From the NCBI GenBank assembly GCA_023052935.1, contig CM041295.1, positions 16,554,880 through 16,618,879 on the forward strand: a stretch of DNA of 64,000 nt. Direction: 5' to 3'. A model generated the notes under the pieces. It was given only the letters and a program-made list of their open reading frames with translations. It was not told the DNA's origin and did not search any database. This stretch comes from Piezodorus guildinii. Its lineage: Eukaryota > Arthropoda > Insecta > Hemiptera > Pentatomidae. Both the position numbers and the translations under genes were made by a program. The first letter of the stretch is position 1. Each line of letters begins with the position of its first letter. Of the stretch, positions 21,386 through 31,481 are shown piece after piece.

Positions 21386-21959
21386 AATAAAAAAAGATAA
21401 CTATAATAAAAATAGTTAACCGATAAAGATTGATTAAGTGAAAATAGTATAAACGAATAGCACTTTTGAAAAAAAAAAAAAAGTATAAACGAAACGATCC
21501 TTAAACATTGAGATTAGGAATCATCTTTTTATGAAAATTCAGTATTAGCCGAGATAAGCTCTTCCCCGTGAATAATAAGGTAAGGTAGTCGAAAAAAGTC
21601 CACCATAATAGAACCTTGAGCGGCAACATGAAAATTAGGAATAAATTCGAGGATCCTTAACGTTTCACTTAATTGGAAAAAGAATAGCGGCTAACTTACC
21701 CCCATTGAATAAATTTCCATAACGAGGTAAGGGAGGCTCCTCCCTATCTCGAGGGGTATGAATAATAAAACCACCACCACAATCTGCAAAATTGAATAAT
21801 AGGAATAAGCCGACGTGCACAATTGTCAAGGGTCATCATCTTTGTTTGGGTATAATGTTTGGAGTAAAGAATGAGACAAAAATTGATAACCATGGCTTGC
21901 TAACTCTCGATAAATAACATACAAACAGAAAGAGTTCAGGCATAAACTTATCTCGGGAC
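21386..21959. other. Unassigned sequence
   Basis: Moderately AT-rich, no supported ORF. It may belong to the retroelement remnant that follows, but no motif is visible. Confidence 0.4.
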
Positions 21960-22350
21960 CAAAATAATTGAAACGTGGGAGCACTCTGTGGGGATTAAAT
22001 GCAAAATAGAGATGCTTTTCTCAGTGCTGCTCTACGGGGTCGAACCATGGGCTATAACTGAAGCATCCTGTGCAAAACTAGAGTCCTTTGAGATTTGGTT
22101 TTATCGATGTATTTTATGAACCCCATTGACCAATCATACCACCTATTTAAGGGTCTTAGAAATAATAAGTAAAGACAAGGAGTCGCTTTTCTTAAAAAAT
22201 AATTTGGAACACATACTCAGAAACAGCCAGTGGTATAACTTATAAAGCGGTATAACGGCATAAAGCAGTGCGAGGAGGAGGGCAGGAAAAGGTCTGATAG
22301 ACGAAGGATATCGTGGTTGAACAACTTGCGTACTTGGTTTAACACAACAG
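21960..22350 (+). mobile_element. Degraded non-LTR RT C-terminal fragment
   Basis: Translation shows FSVLLYGVEPWAITEASCAK, LESFEIWFYRCIL, then KDKESLF and RRRISWLNNLRTWFN. This is the classic end of many endonuclease-RT non-LTR elements (LYG-E-W, LE-FE-W-YR, GRRRISWL-NLR-W). In-frame stops are present. There is no 3' tail. Confidence 0.72.
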
Positions 22351-22627
22351 TAGGTTTTTTTTTCGTGCTGCAATTGATTAAGTACATATTGCCCTGATGA
22401 TCACCAACATAAGTTACATACAGGCACCACAAAAAGAAGAATGAGAGTGGGAAAAGGAATGGCTGATTTCGTAAGTAGAAATAGTAGTAGAAACTAAAAC
22501 GCAACGAACTTTATTGACAGAATAAGGAAAGTCATAATTGGAGTAAAATAACCTAATCTTTATTTATTATATACAGACGCGCAGTGGGACGAAAATCCTA
22601 AAACGTGACCATTATGGTGATTTTTGA

Positions 22628-23760
22628 TTTTTTTTTTTTTTTTTTTTGGCCAGCGTTTTTTGTGTATCCGAGAACAGGACAAACCTAGCTAGGAACTATT
22701 ACCGGCCGCTACATGGGAGATTCACCGTATGCAACCAATTTATATAATAATAATACATTATACATATATACAAAACAAAATCAATAAAAATATTATACAA
22801 AACAAAATCAATAGAAATATTATACAAAAAAAATCAATAAAATATATTACAAAACAAAATCAATAAAAATATTATACAAAAAAAAAATCAATAAAATATT
22901 ATACAAAAAAAAATCAATAAAAATATTATACAAAAAAAATCAATAAAATATTATACAAAACAAAATCAATAAAAATATTATACAAAAAAAATCAATAAAA
23001 TATTATACAAAACAAAATCAATAAAAATATTATACAAAAAAAAATCAATAAAATATTATACAAAACAAAATCAATAAAAATATTATACAAAAAATTGAAT
23101 AAAAATATTATACAAAAAATTGAATAAAAATATTATACAAAACAAAATCAATAAAAATTTATACAAAAAAAAATAAAAATATTATACAAAACAAAATCAA
23201 TAAAAATATTATACAAAAAATCAATAAAATATTATACAAAACAAAATCAATAAAATATATACAAAAGTCACTCATACCTATGTACAATCCTCAAGCATAC
23301 AGCACGTGAGTGGAGAATCTAGCCAATGTAAGAACTCCGATATACATGTTAAACGAGTTCTCGAGGCCACTGCCGTTCCAACCTTCTAGGGGGATGGTAA
23401 GGATGTGTGGAGCTGGATAAGGATTGAGCTAGGGGATTAGGGTGATAGATATGGCTCTGCTGGAATTTAGAGAATTTTAATGGTATAAGGTCTAAAATAA
23501 AGGGAATATTTAGATCGCGGTGTAAGGTAAGGTTGGTGACATAATATGGTTCTGACATAATATGCTTATAACTATGGTTCTGAGGACTTTGGATTGGAAG
23601 GATTGAATGCGTTTGATGTTAGAAAATTTGGCGGTCCCCCACAGTTCAAATCCGTAGGTCCATATAGGTTTCAGTACTGTCTTGTATATTAGCAGTTCGT
23701 TTTCTATGGATAGTTTAGAATTTCTGTTCAGTAGTCTGTATAATTGTATAATCCGTTTTC
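22628..23760 (-). mobile_element. JB family 5'-truncated copy with an expanded 3' UTR
   Basis: The minus-strand frame at 23349..23558 encodes YYVTNLTLHRDLNIPFILDL, then SLSSSTHPYHPPRRLERQWP and RELV, the C-terminus of JB ORF2. Upstream to about 23760 lie more thumb-domain residues with breaks. Downstream, the 3' UTR (23266..23340) matches the intact JB copy, then turns into the tandem array at 22757..23265. It ends after a unique stretch in a T-run (22628..22647), the complement of poly(A). Confidence 0.82.
22757..23265. repeat. Minisatellite, ~25-27 bp unit, within a JB 3' UTR
   Basis: About twenty head-to-tail copies of a unit like ATTATACAAAACAAAATCAA plus TAAAAAT, with 1-3 base length variation in the A-runs. 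The complement (TTTTGTATTGATT, TATATTTTATTG, TTTTATTTTGTGTAAATATT) is found once in the same place in the 3' UTR of the intact JB copy at 30150..30210, so the array appears to have grown from that sequence. Confidence 0.85.
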
Positions 23761-23779
23761 TATCAATACTAGAGAGATA

Positions 23780-24105
23780 ATATGGTTATTATTTTTAGAA
23801 TCTACAAAATTAAAGGTACGTTAGAGGATGAAAATTTAAAAAATCAGCATTTAAGCCATATCAGACTATTTCAATCAGAAATAAGCCTACATGATATTGA
23901 AGCCCATTAAAGTTTATATCGATTTAGGAAGTTTATTCAAACTCGTTTGAGCTGTTTTTGAGAGAATCGAAAAAGTACAAAATGCAAAGTATAAAATAAA
24001 TCTTCTAAGAAGCTAGTTTTGATGAAAAAGTTCTGTCCCTTCCTAATACATAGACACACACATAGACCTTTTTGCGGGACTCGGTCATTTGGATTTTTTG
24101 AACAT
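23780..24105 (-). repeat. D dispersed repeat, inverted copy
   Basis: The complement reads CCAAATGACCGAGTCCCGCA, GAACTTTTTCATCAAAACT, ATACTTTGCATTTTGTACTT, TTTCGATTCTCTCAAAAACA, in the same order as the D copies at 62740 and 61780. Confidence 0.7.
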
Positions 24106-24804
24106 TAAATACTAAGTACTAGTGTAAAAGCACAAATAGCAATTTACAAAGGAAATATAAATAAAAATCAGAAGAAAAGAAAAACAAAAAGAATAAAGAA
24201 CCTAAAGAAGACAAAATAGAGTAATAAGTAATAAAAGTAAAATAAATACAATTCAATCTCTAAACTGTCGCAACAGAAAAAAATAAGTGGCCTAAATAAT
24301 GATTCAACCCACGAATATTCTTGGGTGAAGTAAAAATACATATTGCTAAATATAAATGTGATTTTTTGACATCCTAACTAATTTCTTCTTCTTTAAAAGT
24401 TTTAATGTATCTGAAATCATTCCAAGATGGATGTTGAAAAATCATTAAATAAACCAGAACGGCTGAACCCTTTCGAATTGTCGGTTTGTTCCAGCGCAAA
24501 AAGGGTCAATCCTATCCCATGTTTATTAAAAAAAATCATTGGTGCATTATAACAGGAAATGAAAAGTGGACTTTAGAGTCCTAGAGTACAGTAATTGTAA
24601 ACAATATAATTAAACTAATAATATAAAAAAATATAATAACTCAAAAGATAAATATTATTAATAATGTACACAAAATAACATACATGAGGACAAAAACAAC
24701 AATAAGATATTATAAATAAATAAAATAACATAAATAAACAAATTGTAAAATTATACAGTTTGAAAAAAAACAAAACAGAAAGAAATTATAATTAGTAATT
24801 AATA
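24106..24804. other. AT-rich DNA with a short dispersed repeat
   Basis: 24540..24615 (AACAGGAAATGAAAAGTGGA, then GTCCTAGAGTA, AATTGTAAACAATATAATTA) is an inverted match to 36066..36145. No gene. Confidence 0.5.
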
Positions 24805-25171
24805 GATGGTTCTTAAACCTTCCTTAAATGTTTATTTTTACATTACCAATAATTAGGAGTCAACGTTTTGGGGGGCCTTTCCCATCTTAAAGTCATTAAA
24901 ATATATTTAAAAAATTAGAACTACCCGTCATATTAATTGGCCCCTAATCATATGTTAGTTGTGATGCGTGGTCCTAATTTTTTAATTTTTTATAAATTTT
25001 AATGACTTTTATTTACTTTATTATAGACGAAATTTCAAATAAAATGGAAATAAGTTAAGCTCATACATAGCTATCAGTGATTGCTGAAGATGGGGAAGGC
25101 CAACGAAACGTTGACTATTAATTATTGCTAATACAAAAATAACTTTGAAAGAAGATTGAAGAACAAACCAT
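24805..25171. mobile_element. Foldback element with hammerhead-like cores
   Basis: The arms are inverted copies. The right arm has CTGAAGATGGGGAAGGCCAA then CGAAACGTTGACTATTAATT. The left arm, read on the minus strand, has AAGATGGGAAAGGCC then AAAACGTTGACTCC and AATAATTGG. The arms extend outward through TATTTTTA..AAGGTTTAAGAACCAT-like sequence and inward through AAAGTCATTAAAAT / ATTTTAATGACTTT. CTGAAGA, a short stem and CGAAAC match the hammerhead ribozyme core, a known component of Penelope-like terminal repeats. No protein is encoded. Confidence 0.65.
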
Positions 25172-25734
25172 TTATTATCAATACATGTTTCTTCCAAATA
25201 ATTAACATATATGAAAAGTTTATCATTTAATGCAGTTTACTGTTGAATGCACCGAAAAAAATGAAAATTAAATCAATAAATAAACGCATTTGTCTACTTT
25301 ATTTGTTATTTTCCCTGAAATCAGCATCTATTTATTTCGAAACATAAAGGTTTTCAACCATAAAGGTTATTTTAGCCCTAAACTAATAATACAGATACAA
25401 TATAATAATAGTAATAATACTAATAATACATACATATAATACATACATGATGAATAATAAAACACAATACAAACATTATACATAATATACGAAATAATAC
25501 ATACAATACGAAAATATTACATACATATATACTAATCATAAAATACATAATACATAATAAAATAAAATACATAATACACTAAAAGATACATAATACTAAA
25601 AATACAGAGACAATATTTTAAGTTAAATACAAACAGTTATATAAGATAACTACAAACAAGAAAAGAATAAACTAAAAAAAATAATATAAAATATTAAAAA
25701 ATCAAAAACAGGAACTTATTTTATTATTTTATTT
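25172..25734. other. AT-rich DNA with ATACAT-type simple sequence
   Basis: 25390..25620 is a degenerate run of ATACATA / AATACAT / ATAATAC words. No gene. Confidence 0.6.
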
Positions 25735-25937
25735 CAGCTGATGCGCTCGATGATAACAGTCATACGTTACATCGTCTCTCAGATTTTTGCTTTTTTCAGT
25801 AGGAATTCGCTAGAATTCAGTCTGGAGAACATCACTAGACCTCAGGAATATTACGGCAGTGAATATTGGAGAAGTTTCGGTAAGCAAAGTTATAATTTAC
25901 TTTGTACAATCACGAAAAAGTGAAAGAAGGGTCACTG

Positions 25938-25947
25938 ATCAGCTGAT
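25938..25947. promoter_or_regulatory. Conserved ATCAGCTGAT palindrome in the JB 5' UTR
   Basis: A 10-bp palindrome with a CAGCTG E-box core, about 105 nt before ORF1. It is present at the matching place in the other two long JB copies (44387..44396 and 47336..47345). Jockey-type elements use internal promoters in the 5' UTR, so a role in transcription is plausible but inferred. Confidence 0.4.
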
Positions 25948-26051
25948 TGCCGCTAGCTCGGCAAGCTCGGGCTTGCTTTTCTTTTAATTATCTTTCTTTT
26001 ATCTTTAATTCTTATCTCATTATTTATTTATTATTATTATTTTATTAATCA

Positions 26052-27368
26052 ATGAGATATTTTCATCAAGTCATGTCCTCAAAGTCTGCAAGTAAAAGAT
26101 CTAGATCTGCAGGTTCTAACTCGTCTCCCACAAAACAGAGACCCCGCCGTGAACAAAATAAAAAAATGATTCCACCAGCGACCGCGTCAGCTACCTCATT
26201 AGGTTCTGAACCACAGCCCAGCACATCATCACAAGGAATAACTGATGAATCTCCGTTTTTTACACCGAATCCATTTCAGATCCTCCAAAATGAAAAAGAA
26301 ACCATGGAATCTTCTCCTATACCCAGAGAACCACTACCTCCACCAATATTTGTTAAAAATATTAAAAATTTTAAACTGATGTGTGCGCATTTAAACAAAG
26401 TAACAGATCCTAATAGTTATTATTGTATAAGTAGAACCAATGATACTAAAATATCTCCGACTACTGCTGAAACCTACAGAAAGATTGTAAAATATCTGAC
26501 TGAGACCAAAGCTGACTTTCATACTTATCAGCTGCGCCAAGAGAGAGCATTAAGGGTCGTAATCAGAAACCTACATTCCTCAACACCCGTTGAAGCAATC
26601 AAAGAAGAACTGACAGAATTAGGATTCCAAGTGAGGCAAGTCACCAACGTTCTAAAAGATAAAAGTCCACTTCCTCTATTCTTCGTGGACTTGGAATCAT
26701 CAGCAGGAGTCGAAAAAATCTATGACCTCAGCAGACTGTACTATACCCGTGTAAAAGTTGAAAAACCTTACACAAAGAAAGAAATAGTCCAGTGCCATAA
26801 CTGTCAGGCATATGGTCATACCAAAAGTTATTGCCATCACATACCACGCTGTGTGAAATGCGGTGAACAGCATAAAACAGAAGAATGTACAAGATCAAGA
26901 TCAGCACCCGCTGTATGTGCTCTGTGCCTCAAGGACCACCCGGCTAACTACAAGGGATGTGAAATCTACAAGAAACTCAGAACCAGATACCAAAAACCTC
27001 AGGATCCGAATGAAACAGCTGTACCAACCAGAAGCAGAAGAGAACCATCAAAACTTGTAAATTCTAACGTGTCATTTGCACACTTGCTTGGAGGTGGTAA
27101 CCAGAATCATGAAGTCGAGGCACTGCCGGAACAACATTTTCCTCAACATTCTCAATCTATTGTACAAGAATCTATCCCTCAAAGTTTACCTAATCTTCAA
27201 AAAACTCCTCAACATCAAATTTCTCATATCCCTCCACCATCAAACGTCACAGATCTTACCAGTCTAATGACATCGTTCATCTCCGAAATCAAATCTCTTG
27301 TTATGCCGCTTATATCACTCCTTACAAATCTAGTATCGAATCTAATCCCTGCCTTGAAAAATCCTTAA
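26052..27368 (+). CDS. JB ORF1, Gag-like nucleic-acid-binding protein
   Basis: A 438-residue protein starting MRYFHQVMSSKSASKRSRSA; a second ATG (MSSK) lies 7 codons later. The N-terminus is Ser/Arg/Lys- and Pro-rich and probably disordered. A central region (about 95-240) carries the conserved ALRVVIRNLHSSTPVEAIKE segment typical of insect Jockey/telomeric Gag proteins, an RRM-like fold. Three CCHC-like knuckles lie at about 247-305: CHNCQAYGHTKSYC, CVKCGEQHKTEEC and CALCLKDHPANYKGC. The C-terminus is hydrophobic (LTSLMTSFISEIKSLVMPLI). It would coat element RNA and help nuclear targeting. Its stop codon directly abuts the ORF2 ATG. Complete, no lesions. Confidence 0.9.
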   Translation: MRYFHQVMSSKSASKRSRSAGSNSSPTKQRPRREQNKKMIPPATASATSLGSEPQPSTSSQGITDESPFFTPNPFQILQNEKETMESSPIPREPLPPPIFVKNIKNFKLMCAHLNKVTDPNSYYCISRTNDTKISPTTAETYRKIVKYLTETKADFHTYQLRQERALRVVIRNLHSSTPVEAIKEELTELGFQVRQVTNVLKDKSPLPLFFVDLESSAGVEKIYDLSRLYYTRVKVEKPYTKKEIVQCHNCQAYGHTKSYCHHIPRCVKCGEQHKTEECTRSRSAPAVCALCLKDHPANYKGCEIYKKLRTRYQKPQDPNETAVPTRSRREPSKLVNSNVSFAHLLGGGNQNHEVEALPEQHFPQHSQSIVQESIPQSLPNLQKTPQHQISHIPPPSNVTDLTSLMTSFISEIKSLVMPLISLLTNLVSNLIPALKNP

Positions 27369-30053
27369 ATGACTTCACCTAACTCCTTATCCATTCTCCT
27401 TTGGAATGCGAATGGTGTTAGAAATCATACTGACGAACTGACAGCGTTGTTGCAAGACAAAACAATCGATGTTGCACTTATAACTGAAACAAGACTAACG
27501 ACTAAACAGTACTTCCAAATACCGCAATACATGACATACCGTACTGACCACCCAGACGGTAAAGCCCATGCCGGTTCTGCTATCATTGTCCACCAATCCC
27601 TCTCTCATCATTTACTCCCACTTCCCACCTATGATTTCCTACAAGCCACATCCATAGTAATCAAGACTTTTTCCTTTCCGGTAACCCTCACATCTGCATA
27701 TTGCCCTCCTAAACATTCCATTTCCAATTCTGAATTTGTATCCTTCCTGGATTCCTTAGGAAATCGTTTCATTCTGGGTGCAGACTTAAACGCCAAGCAT
27801 CAGCAGTGGGGTTCCAGAACCACGAATTCTCGGGGACGAAATTTGCTGTCTGCACTCAACTCCCGAAATTTTAATATCCTGCCTCCTGACTCCCCTACCT
27901 ACTGGCCAACCGATCCTAACCGCAATCCTGACATCCTCGACTTCTTTATCCACAGCGGATTAGGCTCTCTCAACTTGTCTTTAACTCGCCTTGATGAACT
28001 ATCCTCAGACCATAGTCCACTGATCCTAAAAGTATCTCTCACTCCAATTCCAAAACCCATTCCACCATCATTCATCCGAGGCCCTGTCAACTGGAACCTT
28101 TTCCGCCAAATCCTGACCGATAATATTGACCTCAGAGTAACCCTCAAAACCCAAGATGACCTAGATAATTCCGTCTATTCCTTTACCACCGCCATCCAAC
28201 AAGCTGTCTGGACTGCTTCCTCTCCTAAACACTCCAATATAAATCCAGACCAAAATCATTTTCCACAACCTATTATAGACCTTATCCACACCAAACGCCG
28301 AGCAAGATCATTATGGCAGCGCACCCGACACCCAACAGATCGCCGCTCCTATAACTTCTATTGTAGACAATTGAAGAGGGAGTTGGCGAACTTCCGTTCC
28401 CAGTCCTTTAATTCCTACCTCTCCTCTCTATCAGCTCGTGATAATTCCCTGTGGAATGTCACGAAAAAGATCCTAAAATACCATCATGTTTCCCATCCTC
28501 TCCGACGTGGTGATGACTCCTGGGCTGCGTCTGATAAAGATAAAGCCGAGGAATTCGCCACACACCTCTCCAAAGTATTCACTCCTCACCCGGAATCCCA
28601 CATCAATCACACCGCAAAAGTGCAAGACTTTCTTATGTCACCGATTCCACTTTCCCTACCTCCTAAAGCTATTAATCCCTCTGAGGTCAAATATCTTCTC
28701 CAAAAACTGACTCTCCGTAAATCTCCTGGACACGATCTCCTTACTCCCCAGATCCTCCGACAACTTCCGCAGAAAGCTATTATATTCCTTACTTATATTT
28801 ATAACTGCATCCTCCGCACCACCTATTTTCCTCTGTTATGGAAACATTCCACCATCATCCTTTTTTTAAAACCAGGTAAACCTTCCAACAACACTTCATC
28901 CTACAGGCCTATTAGTCTACTCCCCATCCTCTCAAAAATCTTCGAAAGGCTTCTTCTTAAACGTATACTACCCATATTAGAATCTCAAAATCTTCCTTCC
29001 CATCAGTTTGGATTCCGTCCTCAGCATTCCACAGTTCAACAGGGGCTCCGAGTTGTAGACCATATTTCCTCAGCTCTTGAATGCAAAGAGTATTGTTCTG
29101 GTGCGTTTCTGGACATTGCGCAAGCTTTTGACCGGGTATGGCACACTGGATTACTCTTCAAGCTGAAAACCCATTTACCCCAGTCCCTATACCTCATTCT
29201 CCGATCCTATCTCTCGAACCGTTCCTTCCGAGTTCGCTGCGGTGAAGAATTTTCTAACCTTTATCCCGTTGAGGCCGGTGTTCCTCAAGGCAGCGTCTTG
29301 GGACCCATCCTCTACATCCTTTACACTGCTGATATTCCTACACATCCTGATACCTTTCTGGCAACTTTTGCAGACGACACCGCCATCCTATCATCCAGTT
29401 CCAATCCTGAAACAGCATCCTTAAACCTTCAGAGACACCTTTTCTTTATCGAACACTGGTGTAATAACTGGCGTGTAAAGGTGAACGAAGCCAAATGTAA
29501 ACACATAACCTTTACTCTTAGACGAAAATCCTGTCCGCCAGTTTATTTCAACTCATTACCGATTCCTCTCTCAGATACAGTCCGGTATCTTGGCTTACTG
29601 TTAGACAAAAGATTGACTTGGAACCCACATACAAGACTTAAAAGACAAGAACTCAACCGACGATTCGGACAGTTATACCGACTACTCAACAGAAAATCTG
29701 AACTTACAGTTGAAAACAAATTATTAATCTACATGACAATACTGAAGCCCATCTGGACCTACGGAATTGAACTGTGGGGGACAGCTAAACGTTCTAACAT
29801 CAAACGCATTCAATCCTTTCAATCCAAAGTCCTCCGTACAATAGTAAATGCTCCTTATTATGTCTCCAATTATACCTTGCACCACGACCTTAATGTTCCA
29901 TTTATTTCAGACCTAATTCCATCCAAATTTTCCAAATTCCACCAGAACCTCATTCATCATCCTAATCCTTTAGCTCAATCCCTATCCAGCTCCACTCATC
30001 CATACAACCCACCTAGAAGGTTGAAACGGCAGTGGCCTCGCGACCTTTTGTAA
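27369..30053 (+). CDS. JB ORF2, endonuclease-reverse transcriptase
   Basis: An 894-residue protein. The N-terminal APE-type endonuclease (about 1-225) shows SILLWNANGVRNH (Asn), VALITETRLT (Glu), FILGADLNAKHQQWGS (Asp/Asn), FFIHSGLG and LSSDHSPLIL (Asp-His). RT motifs follow: SSYRPISLLPILSKIFE, HQFGFRPQHSTVQQ, GAFLDIAQAFDRVWH (catalytic Asp), GVPQGSVLGPILYILYTADI, FATFADDTAILSSS (FADD, about 667) and RYLGLLLDKRLTWNPHTRLK. The thumb ends RRLKRQWPRDLL. The length is normal for Jockey ORF2. It drives target-primed reverse transcription. The TAAATG junction with ORF1 suggests termination-reinitiation. No stop or frameshift, so it is potentially active. Confidence 0.93.
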   Translation: MTSPNSLSILLWNANGVRNHTDELTALLQDKTIDVALITETRLTTKQYFQIPQYMTYRTDHPDGKAHAGSAIIVHQSLSHHLLPLPTYDFLQATSIVIKTFSFPVTLTSAYCPPKHSISNSEFVSFLDSLGNRFILGADLNAKHQQWGSRTTNSRGRNLLSALNSRNFNILPPDSPTYWPTDPNRNPDILDFFIHSGLGSLNLSLTRLDELSSDHSPLILKVSLTPIPKPIPPSFIRGPVNWNLFRQILTDNIDLRVTLKTQDDLDNSVYSFTTAIQQAVWTASSPKHSNINPDQNHFPQPIIDLIHTKRRARSLWQRTRHPTDRRSYNFYCRQLKRELANFRSQSFNSYLSSLSARDNSLWNVTKKILKYHHVSHPLRRGDDSWAASDKDKAEEFATHLSKVFTPHPESHINHTAKVQDFLMSPIPLSLPPKAINPSEVKYLLQKLTLRKSPGHDLLTPQILRQLPQKAIIFLTYIYNCILRTTYFPLLWKHSTIILFLKPGKPSNNTSSYRPISLLPILSKIFERLLLKRILPILESQNLPSHQFGFRPQHSTVQQGLRVVDHISSALECKEYCSGAFLDIAQAFDRVWHTGLLFKLKTHLPQSLYLILRSYLSNRSFRVRCGEEFSNLYPVEAGVPQGSVLGPILYILYTADIPTHPDTFLATFADDTAILSSSSNPETASLNLQRHLFFIEHWCNNWRVKVNEAKCKHITFTLRRKSCPPVYFNSLPIPLSDTVRYLGLLLDKRLTWNPHTRLKRQELNRRFGQLYRLLNRKSELTVENKLLIYMTILKPIWTYGIELWGTAKRSNIKRIQSFQSKVLRTIVNAPYYVSNYTLHHDLNVPFISDLIPSKFSKFHQNLIHHPNPLAQSLSSSTHPYNPPRRLKRQWPRDLL

Positions 30054-30299
30054 ATATATTGGAGTTCTAGCACTGGCTAGATTCTCCACTCAATGTGATG
30101 TATGTATGAGTGTGTGTATGTGTATATAGGTATAAGTGAATTATTGACTTTTGTATTGATTCATTATTGTGTATATATTTTATTGTAATTTTATTTTGTG
30201 TAAATATTGTATGAATGTAGTATGTTTGATATCATTCAGCAATACTATTAATGTCCAAATTGGGAGAGATTGTAAAATTTTCTCAATAAAAATTGTTAT

Positions 30300-30600
30300 T
30301 ACTATTACTATTATTTTTTTTTATTTTGTAAAATATTGATGTATCTTTTAGATAATTCATCAATTTGGTGGCTGACTCCTGGGTACTTTTGAATATTGTC
30401 CCAATTTCAGTCTCCATACCAATCCCTCTTCGCTCGGCTTCGAAGGAAAAGCAATCCAAGAGTATATGTTGTACTGTGAGGATAACCCCACAGGAGGTAC
30501 ATTGAGGCGGTGATCCCCTCGTCATCAGGTAGCCGTGGGTCAGCCTTGTGTGACCCACTCAAATCAGCATCTAATTTGGGGTTTAAACGTTAAGAGAGTT
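30300..30600 (-). mobile_element. RNase H C-terminal fragment of an I/R1-type retrotransposon
   Basis: The minus-strand frame reads MGHTRLTHGYLMTRGSPPQC then CGVILTVQHILLDCFSFEAE RRG. The R-GHTRLTH-L...PP-C-C...T-(E/Q)HIL-DC pattern is the conserved region after RNase H in I-, R1- and Loa-type elements. Jockey lacks RNase H, so this belongs to a different element abutting the JB 3' end. Confidence 0.75.
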
Positions 30601-31094
30601 TGGGAGTCGCGGACATAAGGATTTTCATAGGAATGCGGATCGGATTAAGGATGATCTATCCAAAGCTGTGGATCGATGGAACTTTATCTTCATATAAAGA
30701 TCAGAAGAATAATTGCAAGAGCTACAAAGGGAATTTATCTCATTAAGAAGATGACAGCTTCCGTTTAAGGTGAGGAGCCCCCGGCGCTAAAATAAATTAT
30801 CTACGCTGAGTGCGCCCGACTTGTGAGTGAATATTGAATTAACAGTTAAGTGGGGAAGGACGCTAGCACAGTCCGACTCCAATAATATTAACACTCAGGT
30901 GTTCGGGATAATTACTCCAACCATTAAATCTACTCCATTTACAAAATAGGAATAGGCACTTTAATCCCTCATCAAATACCGAAGTTGGTATGCTTACCGA
31001 AGCGTACCAAGCCATGAAATAATAAAAATATATAATAATAAACGAATTAACAACAATAATAACGAACCCTAAGGTTCAATACTGATACCTTCAG
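30601..31094. other. Unassigned sequence
   Basis: Less AT-rich in places (30760..30850) but without an ORF or motif I recognise. Possibly more of the neighbouring retroelement remnants. Confidence 0.4.
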
Positions 31095-31481
31095 TTGAGA
31101 CGTTGATTTGCAAAAGGTACTATATCCATTCTAGGAAATTTTACAGAAGACGCGAAAATCACTAATAATTATATTATTAAATTAGCTAATTTGATTCTTT
31201 TCGCATTAAAATCCAGAATTGTTTTTTTAGTACATAAATAACATCATATTAAAGTTATGAAATGAGATGTATTGGTATAATTTAGAACGAAATTAAATGT
31301 GTAATTATGTCCTTTAGAAAATAATTATATTTCTTAATTGCGTTTATAGAAGACTTGGGTGTACATTAGATAGAATCAAATACAAGATTTTGATAAAACT
31401 AAATGATGAGATTACAAATATGTAAAAAAATCAATTGTGTAAAAAATGTTCTTTAGTACCTTTTGGAAATCAACGTCTCAA
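31095..31481 (-). mobile_element. MITE E copy 1 (inverted orientation)
   Basis: Begins TTGAGACGTTGATTTGCAAA AGGTACTA and ends AGTACCTTTTGGAAATCAAC GTCTCAA: 28-bp terminal inverted repeats. 387 bp, AT-rich, non-coding. The interior is the reverse complement of copy 2. Sized and structured like a miniature inverted-repeat element. If the TIR is taken as GAGACG..., the flanks suggest an AATT-like 4-bp duplication, with AGTT on the left here. Confidence 0.85.

Larger units (their letters stand above)
25735..30318 (+). mobile_element. JB Jockey-like retrotransposon, full length, both ORFs open
   Basis: The 5' UTR (from about 25735, GCTGATGCGC as in the outer copy's start at about 47570) is followed by ORF1 (26052..27368), ORF2 (27369..30053) and a 3' UTR ending near ATTTTCTCAATAAAAATTG with a (TTA/CTA)n-type tail. 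There is no frameshift or stop in either ORF. The ORFs meet as TAAATG. There is no RNase H domain, as expected for the Jockey clade. Target-site duplications could not be fixed because both flanks are T/A-rich. Confidence 0.9.

Noticed and set aside
22757..23265. Regular repeats resembling a CRISPR array
   Set aside because: Units are directly tandem with no unique spacers and vary in A-run length; it is a minisatellite in a eukaryotic genome.
27899..28147. Minus-strand frame opposite JB ORF2
   Set aside because: Shadow of the endonuclease coding region.
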